Shown here: positions 41,271 through 49,679 of the stretch, in pieces
Numbering within the stretch: position 1 is the first letter of the stretch
Layout: each line of letters begins with the position of its first letter
DNA from: Candidatus Rhodobacter oscarellae
GTDB taxonomy: Bacteria > Pseudomonadota > Alphaproteobacteria > Rhodobacterales > Rhodobacteraceae
NCBI RefSeq assembly: GCF_001078595.1
Contig: NZ_LFTY01000001.1
Span: forward strand, 800,031-864,030
Direction of reading: 5' to 3'
DNA: 64,000 bases
Notes under the pieces: generated by a model
What the model saw: only the letters and a program-made list of their open reading frames with translations
Databases searched by the model: none
What the model was told of the DNA's origin: nothing
Translations under genes and position numbers: made by a program

Positions 41271-42413
41271 ATGCGCATTGCAGCCTACAACGTGGAAAAT
41301 CTGTTCGACCGCGCCGCAGTCTTTAACGATGACAGCGGCAAGCACAAAGCAGTGCTCGAGGAGTTCTCGGAACTCAACGAGCTCTTTGAGAAGCCCGTCT
41401 ATTCTGCCGCCGACAAGGCGCGCATGATCACGTTGATAACCAGCCTGGGAATGCTGAACCGCGACCAAGGCACTAAGAAAAGCTTCACTCAGATCCGCAA
41501 AATTCGCGGCAAGCTGATCAACCGCCCCAGGGACCGCTCGAAGCCACGCACTATCGCGGCGGATGGGCGCAACGACTGGGTCGGCTGGTGCGAGCTGGAG
41601 ACCGCGGCGGTGAACGAGACGGCGACCACGCTGACTGCAAGGGTGATCGCTGAGACCAATGCCGACATCCTGGCGGTGATCGAGGCCGAGAGCCGCCCGG
41701 TGCTGCTGGACTTCCAAAAGATGATGAAGCGCGAGCTAGGCCTGGCCAAGGTCTACCGGCATGTGATGGTCATTGACGGCAACGACCAGCGCGGCATCGA
41801 TGTCGGGCTTGGGACGGGCTCGGATTATCCCATCCAAGAGATTCGCAGCCACGTGGACGACCTCGACCACCGCGGGGTGTTTCTGTTCAGCCGGGACTGC
41901 CCGGAATATGTGGTGAGCACGCCGTCGGGCGCGCGGATCCTGGTGATGCCCAACCATTTCAAGTCGAAGTTCGGCGACCAGGCAACGAGCGATGCGCGGC
42001 GCTTGACTCAAGCCGAGGGGGTGCGGGACATCGTGAACGCGCGGATTGCGGAGGGCTGGGAGCATATCGTGGTGCTGGGCGACCTCAACGACACGCCAGA
42101 CAGCGCGCCCCTAGCGCCGCTCCTGGGGGGGACCCCGCTAAGGGACGTCTCAGAGCATTCCGCCTTCACGGATTTCGAGTTCAACGCAACCCGCGGCGGG
42201 CGTGGCATCGGCACCTATAAGACGGGCAGCGACAGCAACAAGATCGACTACATCTTGCTGTCCCCATCGCTGTTTGGCCTGGTCACCAATGCGGGACTGT
42301 TTCGCAAGGGCGCACATACTGGCTCTGACCGCTGGGAGACTTATCCTGAGCTTACGAGCAAAGAGCATCAGGCCTCTGATCATCATATGATCTTTGCGGA
42401 TATAAACCTCTAG
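41271..42413 (+). CDS. Endonuclease/exonuclease/phosphatase family protein
   Basis: A 380-aa EEP-superfamily hydrolase without signal peptide. Opening strand MRIAAYNVENLFDR carries the metal-binding Asn; AVIEAESRPVLLDF has the metal-ligand Glu; VMPNHFKSKFG, VVLGDLNDTPDS and the terminal QASDHHMIFADI supply the catalytic His/Asp/Asn residues. Compared with ordinary EEP enzymes it has an insertion between about residues 30 and 105 rich in Lys/Arg. Substrate could be DNA, a phosphoester or sphingomyelin; not inferable. ATG 41271 has GGAG 8 nt upstream. Convergent with dnaE2. Confidence 0.88.
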   Translation: MRIAAYNVENLFDRAAVFNDDSGKHKAVLEEFSELNELFEKPVYSAADKARMITLITSLGMLNRDQGTKKSFTQIRKIRGKLINRPRDRSKPRTIAADGRNDWVGWCELETAAVNETATTLTARVIAETNADILAVIEAESRPVLLDFQKMMKRELGLAKVYRHVMVIDGNDQRGIDVGLGTGSDYPIQEIRSHVDDLDHRGVFLFSRDCPEYVVSTPSGARILVMPNHFKSKFGDQATSDARRLTQAEGVRDIVNARIAEGWEHIVVLGDLNDTPDSAPLAPLLGGTPLRDVSEHSAFTDFEFNATRGGRGIGTYKTGSDSNKIDYILLSPSLFGLVTNAGLFRKGAHTGSDRWETYPELTSKEHQASDHHMIFADINL

Positions 42414-42508
42414 GGCGCGGCTGGGCGCCAACCGCCCGCAGTCGCGCCGGAGGCGCGCAAGGGCTCATAATGCGTGAGCGCAGCGAACTCCTTTGGATCA
42501 AGGCTCGT

Positions 42509-45500
42509 CTAGAAATGCCGCGCGTTGCGGGGATGGCGGCGGCTTGGTTGCGCTTTGATGAGCCCCGTGCGCAGCGCGCGTTCCGGGTTTTGGGGCGCAT
42601 CCGGCGCGGGCGTGATGTCCTTCGCCGACGAGAAGCCCGGCGTCAGCCGCGCGCGCAGCAAAGCCAGCGGGTGCGCGCGCAGGGTCAGCCGCATCGAGAC
42701 ATAATCCTCCACCACCTCCTCGCCCTCCGACATCTTGGGCAGCAGCACCGCGGGCTCCACGATCCCCTCCCCGTCCAGGTCACCCTTGAACAAGGGCAGC
42801 TCCTCGCCGGGCACCAGCGCCTTGGCCGCCCAGAGCGCCTCCCGCCGTGCCAACCCAAGCGCCGCAAAGGCATCCGCCTCGGCCAGGATTCGCAGGAGCT
42901 TGGGCGAGGTCCCCGCCCGGCGCCACACGTCCTCGACCGTTTGATAGCCATTGCCGCGCGCCGCGGTCAGCCAGTCCGCCTCTTCCTCGCCCATCGCGCG
43001 GATCTGCCGGAAGCCCAGGCGCAGCGCCAGCCCGCCCTCGCCATCGGGCTCCATCACGTTGTCCCAGAAGCTGGCGTTCACGCAGACGGGCAGCACCTTG
43101 ACGCCGTGCGCGCGCGCGTCCCGCACGATCTGCGCGGGCGCATAGAACCCCATGGGCTGCGCGTTCAAGAGCGCGCAGGCGAAGATCCCCGGGTGGTGGT
43201 GCTTCAGCCAGCTCGAGGCGTAGACCAGCAAGGCAAAGCTCGCCGCGTGGCTCTCGGGGAAGCCGTAACTGCCGAACCCCTCGATCTGGGAAAAGCAGCG
43301 GGCGGCGAAGTCAGAATCATAGCCGTTCTGCGCCATGCCCTTCATGAAGCGGTCGCGGAAATCGCTCACGTTCCCATGCTTCTTAAACGTCGCCAAGGAC
43401 CGCCGCAGCCGGTCCGCCTCGTCCGGGGAGAACCCCGCGCCCACGATGGCGATCTGCATCGCCTGCTCTTGGAACAGCGGCACGCCCAGGGTCTTGCCCA
43501 GCACCGCGCCCAGCGCGTCGGACGGGAAGGACACCTCCTCCTCGCCGTTCCGGCGCCGGATATAGGGATGCACCATGTCGCCCTGGATCGGCCCGGGGCG
43601 GATGATCGCCACCTCGATCACCAGGTCGTAGAAGCAGCGCGGGCGCATCCGCGGCAGGAAGTTCATCTGCGCCCGGCTCTCCACCTGGAACACGCCCAGG
43701 CTGTCGGCGCGGCAGAGCATGTCATAGACCGCCGGGTCCTCCGGCGGCAGGCTCGCCAGCGTGTAATCCACCCCGTGGTGCTGCCCGATCAAGGCGAAGG
43801 CCTTGCGGATGCAGGTCAGCATGCCCAGGCTGAGGACGTCCACCTTCAGGATCCCCAGGCTGTCGATGTCATCCTTGTCCCATGGGATGACCGTGCGGTC
43901 CTCCATGCTGGCGTTCTCGACGGGGCAGAGCTCGTCCAGCCGCCCCTCGGTCATGATGAACCCGCCCACATGCTGGCTGAGGTGCCGGGGGAAGCCGATG
44001 ATCTCGTAGATCAGCGCCATGGTCTGGGCCAGGCGCCGATCCGTCGGATCGAGGCCGATCTCCTTCATCCGGTGCGCCTCCAGCCCCTTGGCCGAGAAGA
44101 ACCCCCAGAGCTGGCTGCTGAGCGCCGATATGGTGTCATCGGTCAGCCCCATGGCGCGGCCCACCTCGCGGATCGCCCGCTTGCCGCGGTAATGCACCAC
44201 CGTGGCGCAGAGCCCCGCGCGGTGCCGACCGTAGCGCTCATAGATGTGCTGGATCACCTCCTCGCGCCGCTCATGCTCGAAATCCACGTCGATATCGGGG
44301 GGCTCGTTGCGCGCCTCGGAGACGAAGCGCTCGAAGACCATCGTGCCGATCTCGGGGCTCACCGAGGTCACGCCCAGGCAGTAGCAGACCACCGAGTTCG
44401 CCGCCGAGCCGCGCCCCTGGCAGAGGATGTCACGCTCGCGGGCGAAGGCCACCACGTCGCGCACCGTCAGAAAGTAGGGCTCGTAGTCGAGCTTGGCGAT
44501 GAGGGCCAGCTCATGTTCGAGCATCTTCTTGACCTTCTCCGGCGCGCCATTCGGGTAGCGCCAGCGCAGCCCCTCATAGGAGAGCCGCCGCAGCCGCTCT
44601 GACGGGCTCTCGCCATCGGCGATCTCGCTGGGGTACTCGTAGCGCAGGCTGCCCAGGTTGAACTGGCATCTCTGCGCGATCTCTGCGGCGCGGTCCACGG
44701 CCCCCTCATGGCCTCGGAAAAGGCGGCGCATCTCGGGTTCAGACCGCAGGCGCTGCTCGGCATTCGCCTGGGCCGCGCGGCCCAGCTGGTCGACGCGGCA
44801 GCCCTGCCGGATCGCGGTCAGCACATCCGTCAAGCGGCGGCGCTTGGCGACATGCATCACCGGGCTGGCGCTGGCGACGGTGGGGACCTTGAGGCCCTGG
44901 GCGAGGGCCGCCTGGGCGTCGAACCGCGCCCCGTCCTGGCCGTCATATTGCGGGCTCATGAGCAGCGCCACTGCCCCAGGGAAGCGCCGCGTCAACCGCC
45001 CCGCCTGTTGAGCCCACTCGTGCGCGGCGGGCTGAGACGTGGCCTCTTGTTGCAACGGGTGGAGCAAAACCTCCTGCTCGGCGCCCCACCGCAACAGATC
45101 GCTGACCGTGAGCGTGCAGGCCCCCTTCTCGGCCCGCAGCTTACCATGGCTGAGCAGGCGACAGAGGTTCGCCCAGCCCTGGCGGTTCTTTGGGAGCAAC
45201 GTGGCCGTGACGCCTTCGGCGGTCACGATCCTGGCCGCCGGGACCAGCCGCGGCACATGCTCCACCGGGGCGGAGGGCGGGCGCTCGATGTGCTCGGGCC
45301 GGGGCGGGCCAAAGCTCTCCTCGCGCCAGACCCGCGCCTGCCGGGCGATCTCTCGCATCTGGGTATGGGCGCGCACGATCCCGGCCACCGAGTTCTCGTC
45401 GGCGATCGCGATCGCCCCCAGCCCCATCTCCGCGGCCAGCGCCATGTACTCCTCGGCGTGGCTGCCGCCGGTGAGGAAGGTGAAGTTGGAGGTTATGTTC

Positions 45501-45517
45501 AGCTCTGCGAAACCCAT
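42509..45517 (-). CDS. dnaE2: Error-prone DNA polymerase DnaE2 (ImuC), C-terminally short
   Basis: Alpha-subunit-like translesion polymerase of the SOS response, 1002 aa. The PHP domain opens it (LNITSNFTFLTGGSHAEEY), the polymerase core has PDIDVDFEHERREEVIQHIYERYG and GSAANSVVCYCLGVT, and the helix-hairpin-helix region is near VEDVWRRAGTSPKLL. After RAHPLALLRARLTPG the protein ends in about 40 residues unlike the family; the C-terminal OB-fold region of usual DnaE2 (roughly the last 80-120 aa) is missing, and no other frame downstream encodes it. Start ATG 45517 has a LexA-type box 14 bp upstream. Its usual partners imuA and imuB are absent from the window. Confidence 0.9.
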   Translation of the reverse strand: MGFAELNITSNFTFLTGGSHAEEYMALAAEMGLGAIAIADENSVAGIVRAHTQMREIARQARVWREESFGPPRPEHIERPPSAPVEHVPRLVPAARIVTAEGVTATLLPKNRQGWANLCRLLSHGKLRAEKGACTLTVSDLLRWGAEQEVLLHPLQQEATSQPAAHEWAQQAGRLTRRFPGAVALLMSPQYDGQDGARFDAQAALAQGLKVPTVASASPVMHVAKRRRLTDVLTAIRQGCRVDQLGRAAQANAEQRLRSEPEMRRLFRGHEGAVDRAAEIAQRCQFNLGSLRYEYPSEIADGESPSERLRRLSYEGLRWRYPNGAPEKVKKMLEHELALIAKLDYEPYFLTVRDVVAFARERDILCQGRGSAANSVVCYCLGVTSVSPEIGTMVFERFVSEARNEPPDIDVDFEHERREEVIQHIYERYGRHRAGLCATVVHYRGKRAIREVGRAMGLTDDTISALSSQLWGFFSAKGLEAHRMKEIGLDPTDRRLAQTMALIYEIIGFPRHLSQHVGGFIMTEGRLDELCPVENASMEDRTVIPWDKDDIDSLGILKVDVLSLGMLTCIRKAFALIGQHHGVDYTLASLPPEDPAVYDMLCRADSLGVFQVESRAQMNFLPRMRPRCFYDLVIEVAIIRPGPIQGDMVHPYIRRRNGEEEVSFPSDALGAVLGKTLGVPLFQEQAMQIAIVGAGFSPDEADRLRRSLATFKKHGNVSDFRDRFMKGMAQNGYDSDFAARCFSQIEGFGSYGFPESHAASFALLVYASSWLKHHHPGIFACALLNAQPMGFYAPAQIVRDARAHGVKVLPVCVNASFWDNVMEPDGEGGLALRLGFRQIRAMGEEEADWLTAARGNGYQTVEDVWRRAGTSPKLLRILAEADAFAALGLARREALWAAKALVPGEELPLFKGDLDGEGIVEPAVLLPKMSEGEEVVEDYVSMRLTLRAHPLALLRARLTPGFSSAKDITPAPDAPQNPERALRTGLIKAQPSRRHPRNARHF

Positions 45518-45525
45518 CGCCGCGC

Positions 45526-45545
45526 AGTATATTCACGTTTTGTTC
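45526..45545 (-). promoter_or_regulatory. LexA-type box overlapping the dnaE2 promoter
   Basis: On the minus strand, GAAC (45542-45545) N7 GAAT (45531-45534), one mismatch from the alphaproteobacterial SOS box GAAC-N7-GAAC. TATACT (45526-45531) next to it could be the -10 element. The site lies 14-28 bp upstream of the dnaE2 start. Confidence 0.6.
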
Positions 45546-45908
45546 TCGTGTGGAGTCATCTCTGCCGCGGCGCGTGCTGCCCTGTCGCGCAGCCCGTATT
45601 TATGGCCAAGAAGAAGCAGGGGCGTTCACTAAAACTTAAGCTAAAAGCTCTGTAATGGCTGCGCGGTACAGGCTGCCGAGCCGATGACCGCGCCGAGGAG
45701 AAGCCCTGCCGCCCCGCTGGGAGCCATGACGGTAGCGAAGGCCGGTCGGCGGGGTGGACCATATTGCGTCGCGCGGAGATCCTGGACGTAGATTGTCGCG
45801 AGCCGGCCTGGCGCTCTGCGCATTCGGGCCTTGGTCCGTCCACTGGACGGACCATCGCTAAAGCGAACCGGTCCTCATTCTTCTTGGCTAAAAATACGGG
45901 ATACCAAC
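45546..45908. other. Region between dnaE2 and the duplicated genes
   Basis: About 360 bp with no confident gene. It contains the + copy of the 23-bp repeat and its mini-ORF, and a 60-codon minus-strand frame (45641-45823) with a hydrophobic stretch (SGAAGLLLGAVIGSAACTA) that could be a small membrane or lipoprotein-like gene but lacks a ribosome site and family. The start of the 662-bp duplication lies at about 45837. Confidence 0.45.
45593..45655 (+). repeat. 23-bp repeat with a MAKKK mini-ORF
   Basis: The 23-bp block 45593-45615 (beginning CCCGTATTTATGG) is the exact complement of 46540-46562 and differs at two bases from the complement of 45878-45900. Here it opens an 18-codon frame (45602-45655) MAKKKQGRSLKLKLKAL without a clear ribosome site. 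Confidence 0.55.
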
Positions 45909-46498
45909 CTACCCGCCCGCGCCGGCCTCACATTTTTCCCGCGGCCGCAGCAGCACGCGGAGACGGTCACGGCCTACCTCGCGCCGGACCTCCACGCACG
46001 CGGTCGCGTCGATCTGCCCGATCCTGCTGCCCTTCGATGTGCTGGCCTGGTGGCGCTGGCCATCCCCCAGCTCAATCATATAGAGGAAATGGGCGCGCCC
46101 CTCCAACTGCGCCGCCATCGACGAGACGACCCGCGCAACTTCGAACCGCTCATGTACATGTGGACGGGGTGCGAACATCAGAATGGGCGCCGCTAGCAAC
46201 ACACAGCTCGCGACGACGAGCACCGATGGCAGCAGCCAGCCCTCAAGCCAGAGCCAATAAAACCTTTGCCAAAAACTCACTTTCATGTGCCAAACATAAG
46301 AACGCAAACTTCGCGCGACAATTCGCCCAACGGGGCCGAGCCCGCAGGGCGAGGCCCCCCGGCGACGCGCGCGCAAGCCGAAGGCGCAGCAAGGCGCGGC
46401 GCAAAACCTCGTCAATTCGGCGTTGGAGATGCCCTTGGAAGCCCGCGATCACCTGCACGTAGAACTACACTTGAATGGGACGATACCCGGGACCAGCC
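45837..46498 (-). repeat. Tandem duplication unit B (662 bp)
   Basis: Aligns with 46499-47160 at a constant offset of 662 bp: for example AACCGGTCCTCATTC at 45866 and 46528, CTACCCGCCCGCG at 45909 and 46571, GCCCGCGATCACCTG at 46441 and 47103. Contains the intact small membrane gene and a broken copy of the rppH 3' end. Confidence 0.85.
45909..46286 (-). CDS. Small membrane protein, duplicated copy B (intact)
   Basis: A 125-aa protein with one TM region near the N-terminus (VSFWQRFYWLWLEGW, then LLPSVLVVASCVLLAAPILMF) followed by a soluble domain ending with basic/hydrophobic strands (IDATACVEVRREVGRDRLRVLLRPREKCEAG). One Cys near the end and one near the middle. No family recognised; I would describe it as a short inner-membrane protein with a C-terminal beta domain. 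It is a paralog, about 80 percent identical over much of its length, of the frameshifted gene at 46571-46947, from which it arose by tandem duplication. ATG 46286 was chosen because the aligned paralog starts at the same place. Confidence 0.6.
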   Translation of the reverse strand: MKVSFWQRFYWLWLEGWLLPSVLVVASCVLLAAPILMFAPRPHVHERFEVARVVSSMAAQLEGRAHFLYMIELGDGQRHQASTSKGSRIGQIDATACVEVRREVGRDRLRVLLRPREKCEAGAGG

Positions 46499-46499
46499 C
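46427..46499 (-). pseudogene. Broken second copy of the rppH 3' end
   Basis: The encoded stretch LVPGIVPFK followed, after a one-base slip, by YVQVIAGFQGHL matches [24 protein letters not shown] of the real RppH. It has no start or catalytic part. It marks the breakpoint of the tandem duplication. Confidence 0.75.
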
Positions 46500-46539
46500 G
46501 TCCACCGGACGGCCCATCGCCAAGGCGAACCGGTCCTCA

Positions 46540-46562
46540 TTCTTCTTGGCCATAAATACGGG
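46540..46562 (-). repeat. 23-bp repeat, inverted copy
   Basis: Exact complement of 45593-45615; in its own reading direction the same MAKK start appears, followed by NEDRFALAM. The third copy at 45878-45900 has two changes and lost the ATG (TTA). Confidence 0.6.
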
Positions 46563-46570
46563 ATACCAAC

Positions 46571-46947
46571 CTACCCGCCCGCGCCGGCCTCACAAATTCG
46601 CCGCGGCCGCAGCAGCACGCGGAGCCGGTCGCCGTCCACCTCGCGCCGGACTTCCACGCAGGCGGTCGCGTCGATCTGCCCGATCATCGCACCCTCAGAG
46701 CTGCTCATCTGGAACAACTGGCCATCCTTCAGCTCAAGGACATAAGGAACCGCGCCCCGTCCTCAGATTGAGCCGCCATCGAAGAGACCACGCGCGCAAG
46801 CTCGAAGCGCTCATGCGCATGCGGCCGCGGCGCGATGAGAACAAAGAGCGCCCCAAACAAGGCGCATCCCACGACCAGCAGCACTGCAGGGCGCAGCCAG
46901 CCAAGCTGCCACAGCCAATACACTCTCTGCCAGAAGCTCAACTTCAT
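46571..46947 (-). pseudogene. Small membrane protein, duplicated copy A (frameshifted)
   Basis: Starts MKLSFWQRVYWLWQLGW, with the TM stretch LRPAVLLVVGCALFGALFVLI, and follows the intact paralog until ARFL, then reads into a stop. Shifting frame there gives VLELKDGQLFQM ... IDATACVEVRREVDGDRLRVLLRP, collinear with the paralog. The segment is 377 bp against 378 bp in the intact copy, so exactly one base is missing (TTCCTTATG for TTCCTTTATG, near 46741). Adjacent to and downstream of rppH on the same strand, so this was the original position. Confidence 0.85.
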
Positions 46948-47084
46948 CCGAGCAACCTAGGCCCGCCGACGCGCGCAAACAACCGCAACGCCCGGGGCCG
47001 AGCCCGCAGGGCGAGGCCCCCCGGCGACGCGCGCGCAAGCCGAAGGCGTAGCAAGGCGCGGCGCAAAACCTCCCCGCTTAGACG

Positions 47085-47573
47085 CTACAGATGCTCCCGG
47101 AAGCCCGCGATCACCTGCGCGTAGACCTCACGCTTGAACGGCACGATCCCCGGGACCAGCGCGTCGACCGCGGACCAGCGCCACTCGGTGAACTCGGGCT
47201 CCTCGGTGAAGATGTTGATGTCGCTGTCGGCCCCCAGGAACCGCATCAGGAACCACTTCTGCTCTTGCCCGCGCCACTTGCCCTTCCAGAGCTTGCCCAG
47301 AAGGTCCGGCGGCAGGTCATAGCGGATCCAGTCGGCGCCCTCGGCCAGGATCTCTACGAGCTCCGGGCGCACGCCGGTCTCCTCCTCCAGCTCGCGCAGG
47401 GCGGCGGCGCGCGGCTCCTCGCCCTTGTCGATCCCGCCCTGCGGCATCTGCCAGGCCTCGGTTCCTGCCGGGCGGTCGGCGCGCTGCGCCGTGAACACGC
47501 GCCCGTCGGCGTTCAGCAGCATCACGCCCACATTCGGGCGGTAGGGAAGCCGGGCGATCTCTTCGGGCGTCAT
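47085..47573 (-). CDS. rppH: RNA pyrophosphohydrolase RppH
   Basis: NUDIX hydrolase that removes pyrophosphate from the 5' end of mRNA and (in related enzymes) hydrolyses dinucleoside polyphosphates. 162 aa, normal. [11 protein letters not shown] opens the fold, the NUDIX box is [23 protein letters not shown], and [11 protein letters not shown] and [25 protein letters not shown] are RppH-specific. ATG 47573 has GAGGA 7 nt upstream. It is the last intact gene of a minus-strand run from gpmI, and its 3' end is part of the 662-bp duplication. Confidence 0.93.
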   Translation of the reverse strand: MTPEEIARLPYRPNVGVMLLNADGRVFTAQRADRPAGTEAWQMPQGGIDKGEEPRAAALRELEEETGVRPELVEILAEGADWIRYDLPPDLLGKLWKGKWRGQEQKWFLMRFLGADSDINIFTEEPEFTEWRWSAVDALVPGIVPFKREVYAQVIAGFREHL

Positions 47574-47583
47574 CTTGGGGTCC

Positions 47584-48312
47584 TCACTCTGACAGAAGCA
47601 GCGCCGCGAGCGTCCGCGCCCGGTCCGGCTCCGTCGACCAAATCCGTGCGGTCTCATAGGCCAGGGCGGCGCGCTTGGCCATAGGATCATCCGCGGCGCC
47701 CACGGCGACGGCGTCAAACAGCGGGTGGTCGATCCGCGCTGCGTCCCAGTCGTAGAGCACCAGCTTGCCCGAGGCGGCGACGCCCGCGGATTGCGGCGTC
47801 AGCGCGCCGTGCACCAGGCCCAGCGGCTGGTCGGGGATCGGCTCCCATGCCATGCGGCAGGCCCGCGCCACGTCGCGCGGCATCGCCGAGAGGTCGATGT
47901 CTCCGCCGCCGCCGCGTGTCATCACCGCCCTTGCGGCCGCAAAGCCCGGGCGTTGCGGCAGCCCGGCGCCCAGGTCATGCATTCGGCGCAGCGCGGCGCG
48001 CAGCCCAGAGAGCCTATGCGGGTGCAGCGGTCGGCTGCTAAGGTAGGGCTCCGCCGTCCAGCCCTGCCAGGACCGCGCGCGCTCCACGGTGGGCGCGGGC
48101 ACCAGCAGGATAAGGCCCGCGCGGGCCACCGGGGCGTGTAGCAGGTCCAGCCAGGCCAGCGCCGCCTCGCTGCGCCGCGTCTTGCGGAAGACGTATCCGC
48201 GGTTTCTCCCGGTGCCGCGCAGAACGGCGCCAGGGTCGCTCTTGGAGAGGGGCTCGAAGCCGCTCCCTGGCGGCAGGCCCCAGGCCTCTGGGTCCGGGGC
48301 CCCCGCCGCCAC
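47584..48312 (-). CDS. Aminoglycoside-phosphotransferase-like (APH fold) protein
   Basis: A 242-aa protein of APH/ChoK type. The C-terminal active-site region [34 protein letters not shown] matches the family's HGDLxPxN and IDW/F blocks, but the catalytic Asp (HGD) is Ala, so classical kinase activity is doubtful. The N-terminal ATP-binding part is hard to see. 242 aa is shorter than usual APH (~260-300). Between ctpA and rppH with 11-bp gaps, so in the same transcript. No substrate can be named. Confidence 0.65.
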   Translation of the reverse strand: MAAGAPDPEAWGLPPGSGFEPLSKSDPGAVLRGTGRNRGYVFRKTRRSEAALAWLDLLHAPVARAGLILLVPAPTVERARSWQGWTAEPYLSSRPLHPHRLSGLRAALRRMHDLGAGLPQRPGFAAARAVMTRGGGGDIDLSAMPRDVARACRMAWEPIPDQPLGLVHGALTPQSAGVAASGKLVLYDWDAARIDHPLFDAVAVGAADDPMAKRAALAYETARIWSTEPDRARTLAALLLSE

Positions 48313-48323
48313 AGGCCGCGGCG

Positions 48324-49670
48324 CTACTGCGCGGGCACCAGGGCCGACAGGCCGCGCAGGATGTCGATGGCATAGGCCAGCTGATAGTCATCCTCGCGCA
48401 GCTTCGCGGCCTCTTCGACGCGGGTGCGGTCCTCTTCGATTTGGCGCTGCTCGTCCTCGGTCAGGCTGTCATTGTTCAGCGAGTTGCGCAGGTCGGCCTC
48501 GGAACGGCGCGGGCGATCAGCGCCCTCCTCTTCGGCGGCGGCGGCCTCTGCCTCGAGATCGCGCGGCGGCTGCTCGACGAAGATGTCCGGCGCCACGCCC
48601 AGCGCCTGGATCGAGCGCCCCGACGGGGTGTAGTAGCGCGAGGTCGTCAGGCGCATCGCGCCGTCGCCGCGCAGCGGCATCACCGTCTGCACCGAGCCCT
48701 TGCCGAATGACTTGGTGCCCACGATGATCGCGCGGCGGTGGTCCTGCAGCGCGCCGGCGACAATCTCGGAGGCCGAGGCCGAGCCGCCATTGATCAGCAC
48801 CACCAGAGGCTTGCCCTGGGTCAGGTCCCCATCGGTGGCGTTATAGCGCTCGCCGTCCTGCGGGTCGCGCCCACGGGTCGACACGATCTCTCCGGCGTCC
48901 AGGAACGCGTCCGAGACCTTGATCGCCTGGGTCAGCAGACCGCCGGGGTTGTTGCGCAGGTCCAGCACAAAGCCGTTCACCTGGTCCATGCCGCCCAGCT
49001 CCTCGACCGTCTCGGCCAGGCCCTCGGCCAGGTTGGGATAGGTCTGGTCGTTGAAGGTCGAGACGCGCATCACCACGGTGTCGCCCTCGGCGCGGGTGCG
49101 CACGGCGGTCAGCTTGATGGTGTCGCGGATGATCGAGACGTCAAACGGCTCGTCGGCGCCCTCGCGCACGACGGTGATGATGATCTCGGAGCCCACGGGC
49201 CCGCGCATCATCTCGACCGCCTGGTCCAGGTTCAGGCCCAGCACACTCTCGCCGTCCACATGGGTGATGAAGTCGCCCGCCTCGATCCCGGCGGCGTCGG
49301 CGGGGGTGTCGTCGATCGGAGAGACGACTTTGACAAAGCCCTCCTCCTGCGTGACCTCGATCCCCAGCCCGCCGAACTCGCCGCGCGTCTGCACGCGCAT
49401 GTCGTTGGCGTCCTTGGGCGACAGGTACGAGGAATGCGGGTCCAGCGAGGTCAGCATGCCGTTGATCGCGGCCTCGATCAGGTCGGCCTCGTCGACGTCT
49501 TCCACATATTGCGCCCGGATGCGCTCGAAGATGTCGCCGAACAGGTCCAGCTGCTCATAGACGTTCGACTGCCGCGCGCTTTCCTGCGCCAGCAGGGGCC
49601 CGGCGATCTGGGTCGTGGCCACGGCCCCCGCCAGGGTGCCTGCCACCGCCGCCATCACAAAATTTCTCAT
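48324..49670 (-). CDS. ctpA: Carboxy-terminal processing protease CtpA (S41)
   Basis: Periplasmic serine protease of family S41, 448 aa. A signal-like N-terminus (FVMAAVAGTLAGAVATTQIA), a dimer segment (YEQLDLFGDIFERIRAQYVED), the PDZ domain around residues 85-165 (GGLGIEVTQEEGFVKV), and the catalytic Ser-Lys in GSASASEIVAGAL (Ser) and GTKSFGKGSVQ (Lys). The acidic/Arg-rich C-terminal helix (EAEAAAAEEEGADRPRR) is typical of alphaproteobacterial CtpA. Processes envelope proteins, often peptidoglycan hydrolases. Adjacent to envC, which fits that role. Confidence 0.96.
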   Translation of the reverse strand: MRNFVMAAVAGTLAGAVATTQIAGPLLAQESARQSNVYEQLDLFGDIFERIRAQYVEDVDEADLIEAAINGMLTSLDPHSSYLSPKDANDMRVQTRGEFGGLGIEVTQEEGFVKVVSPIDDTPADAAGIEAGDFITHVDGESVLGLNLDQAVEMMRGPVGSEIIITVVREGADEPFDVSIIRDTIKLTAVRTRAEGDTVVMRVSTFNDQTYPNLAEGLAETVEELGGMDQVNGFVLDLRNNPGGLLTQAIKVSDAFLDAGEIVSTRGRDPQDGERYNATDGDLTQGKPLVVLINGGSASASEIVAGALQDHRRAIIVGTKSFGKGSVQTVMPLRGDGAMRLTTSRYYTPSGRSIQALGVAPDIFVEQPPRDLEAEAAAAEEEGADRPRRSEADLRNSLNNDSLTEDEQRQIEEDRTRVEEAAKLREDDYQLAYAIDILRGLSALVPAQ

Positions 49671-49679
49671 CGCATCCTC

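Larger units (their letters stand above)
46499..47160 (-). repeat. Tandem duplication unit A (662 bp)
   Basis: The parental-side unit: it begins inside rppH (its last ~25 codons) and runs through the frameshifted small membrane gene. It aligns with 45837-46498. Confidence 0.85.

Noticed and set aside
42470-44602. A 710-codon open frame on the + strand opposite dnaE2
   Set aside because: It is antisense to the conserved polymerase and its composition (Arg/His/Pro-rich) is typical of mirror frames in high-GC DNA; no domain seen.
45641-45823. A 60-codon minus-strand frame with a hydrophobic stretch
   Set aside because: No ribosome site, no family, and overlapped by repeat DNA; mentioned only in the region note.
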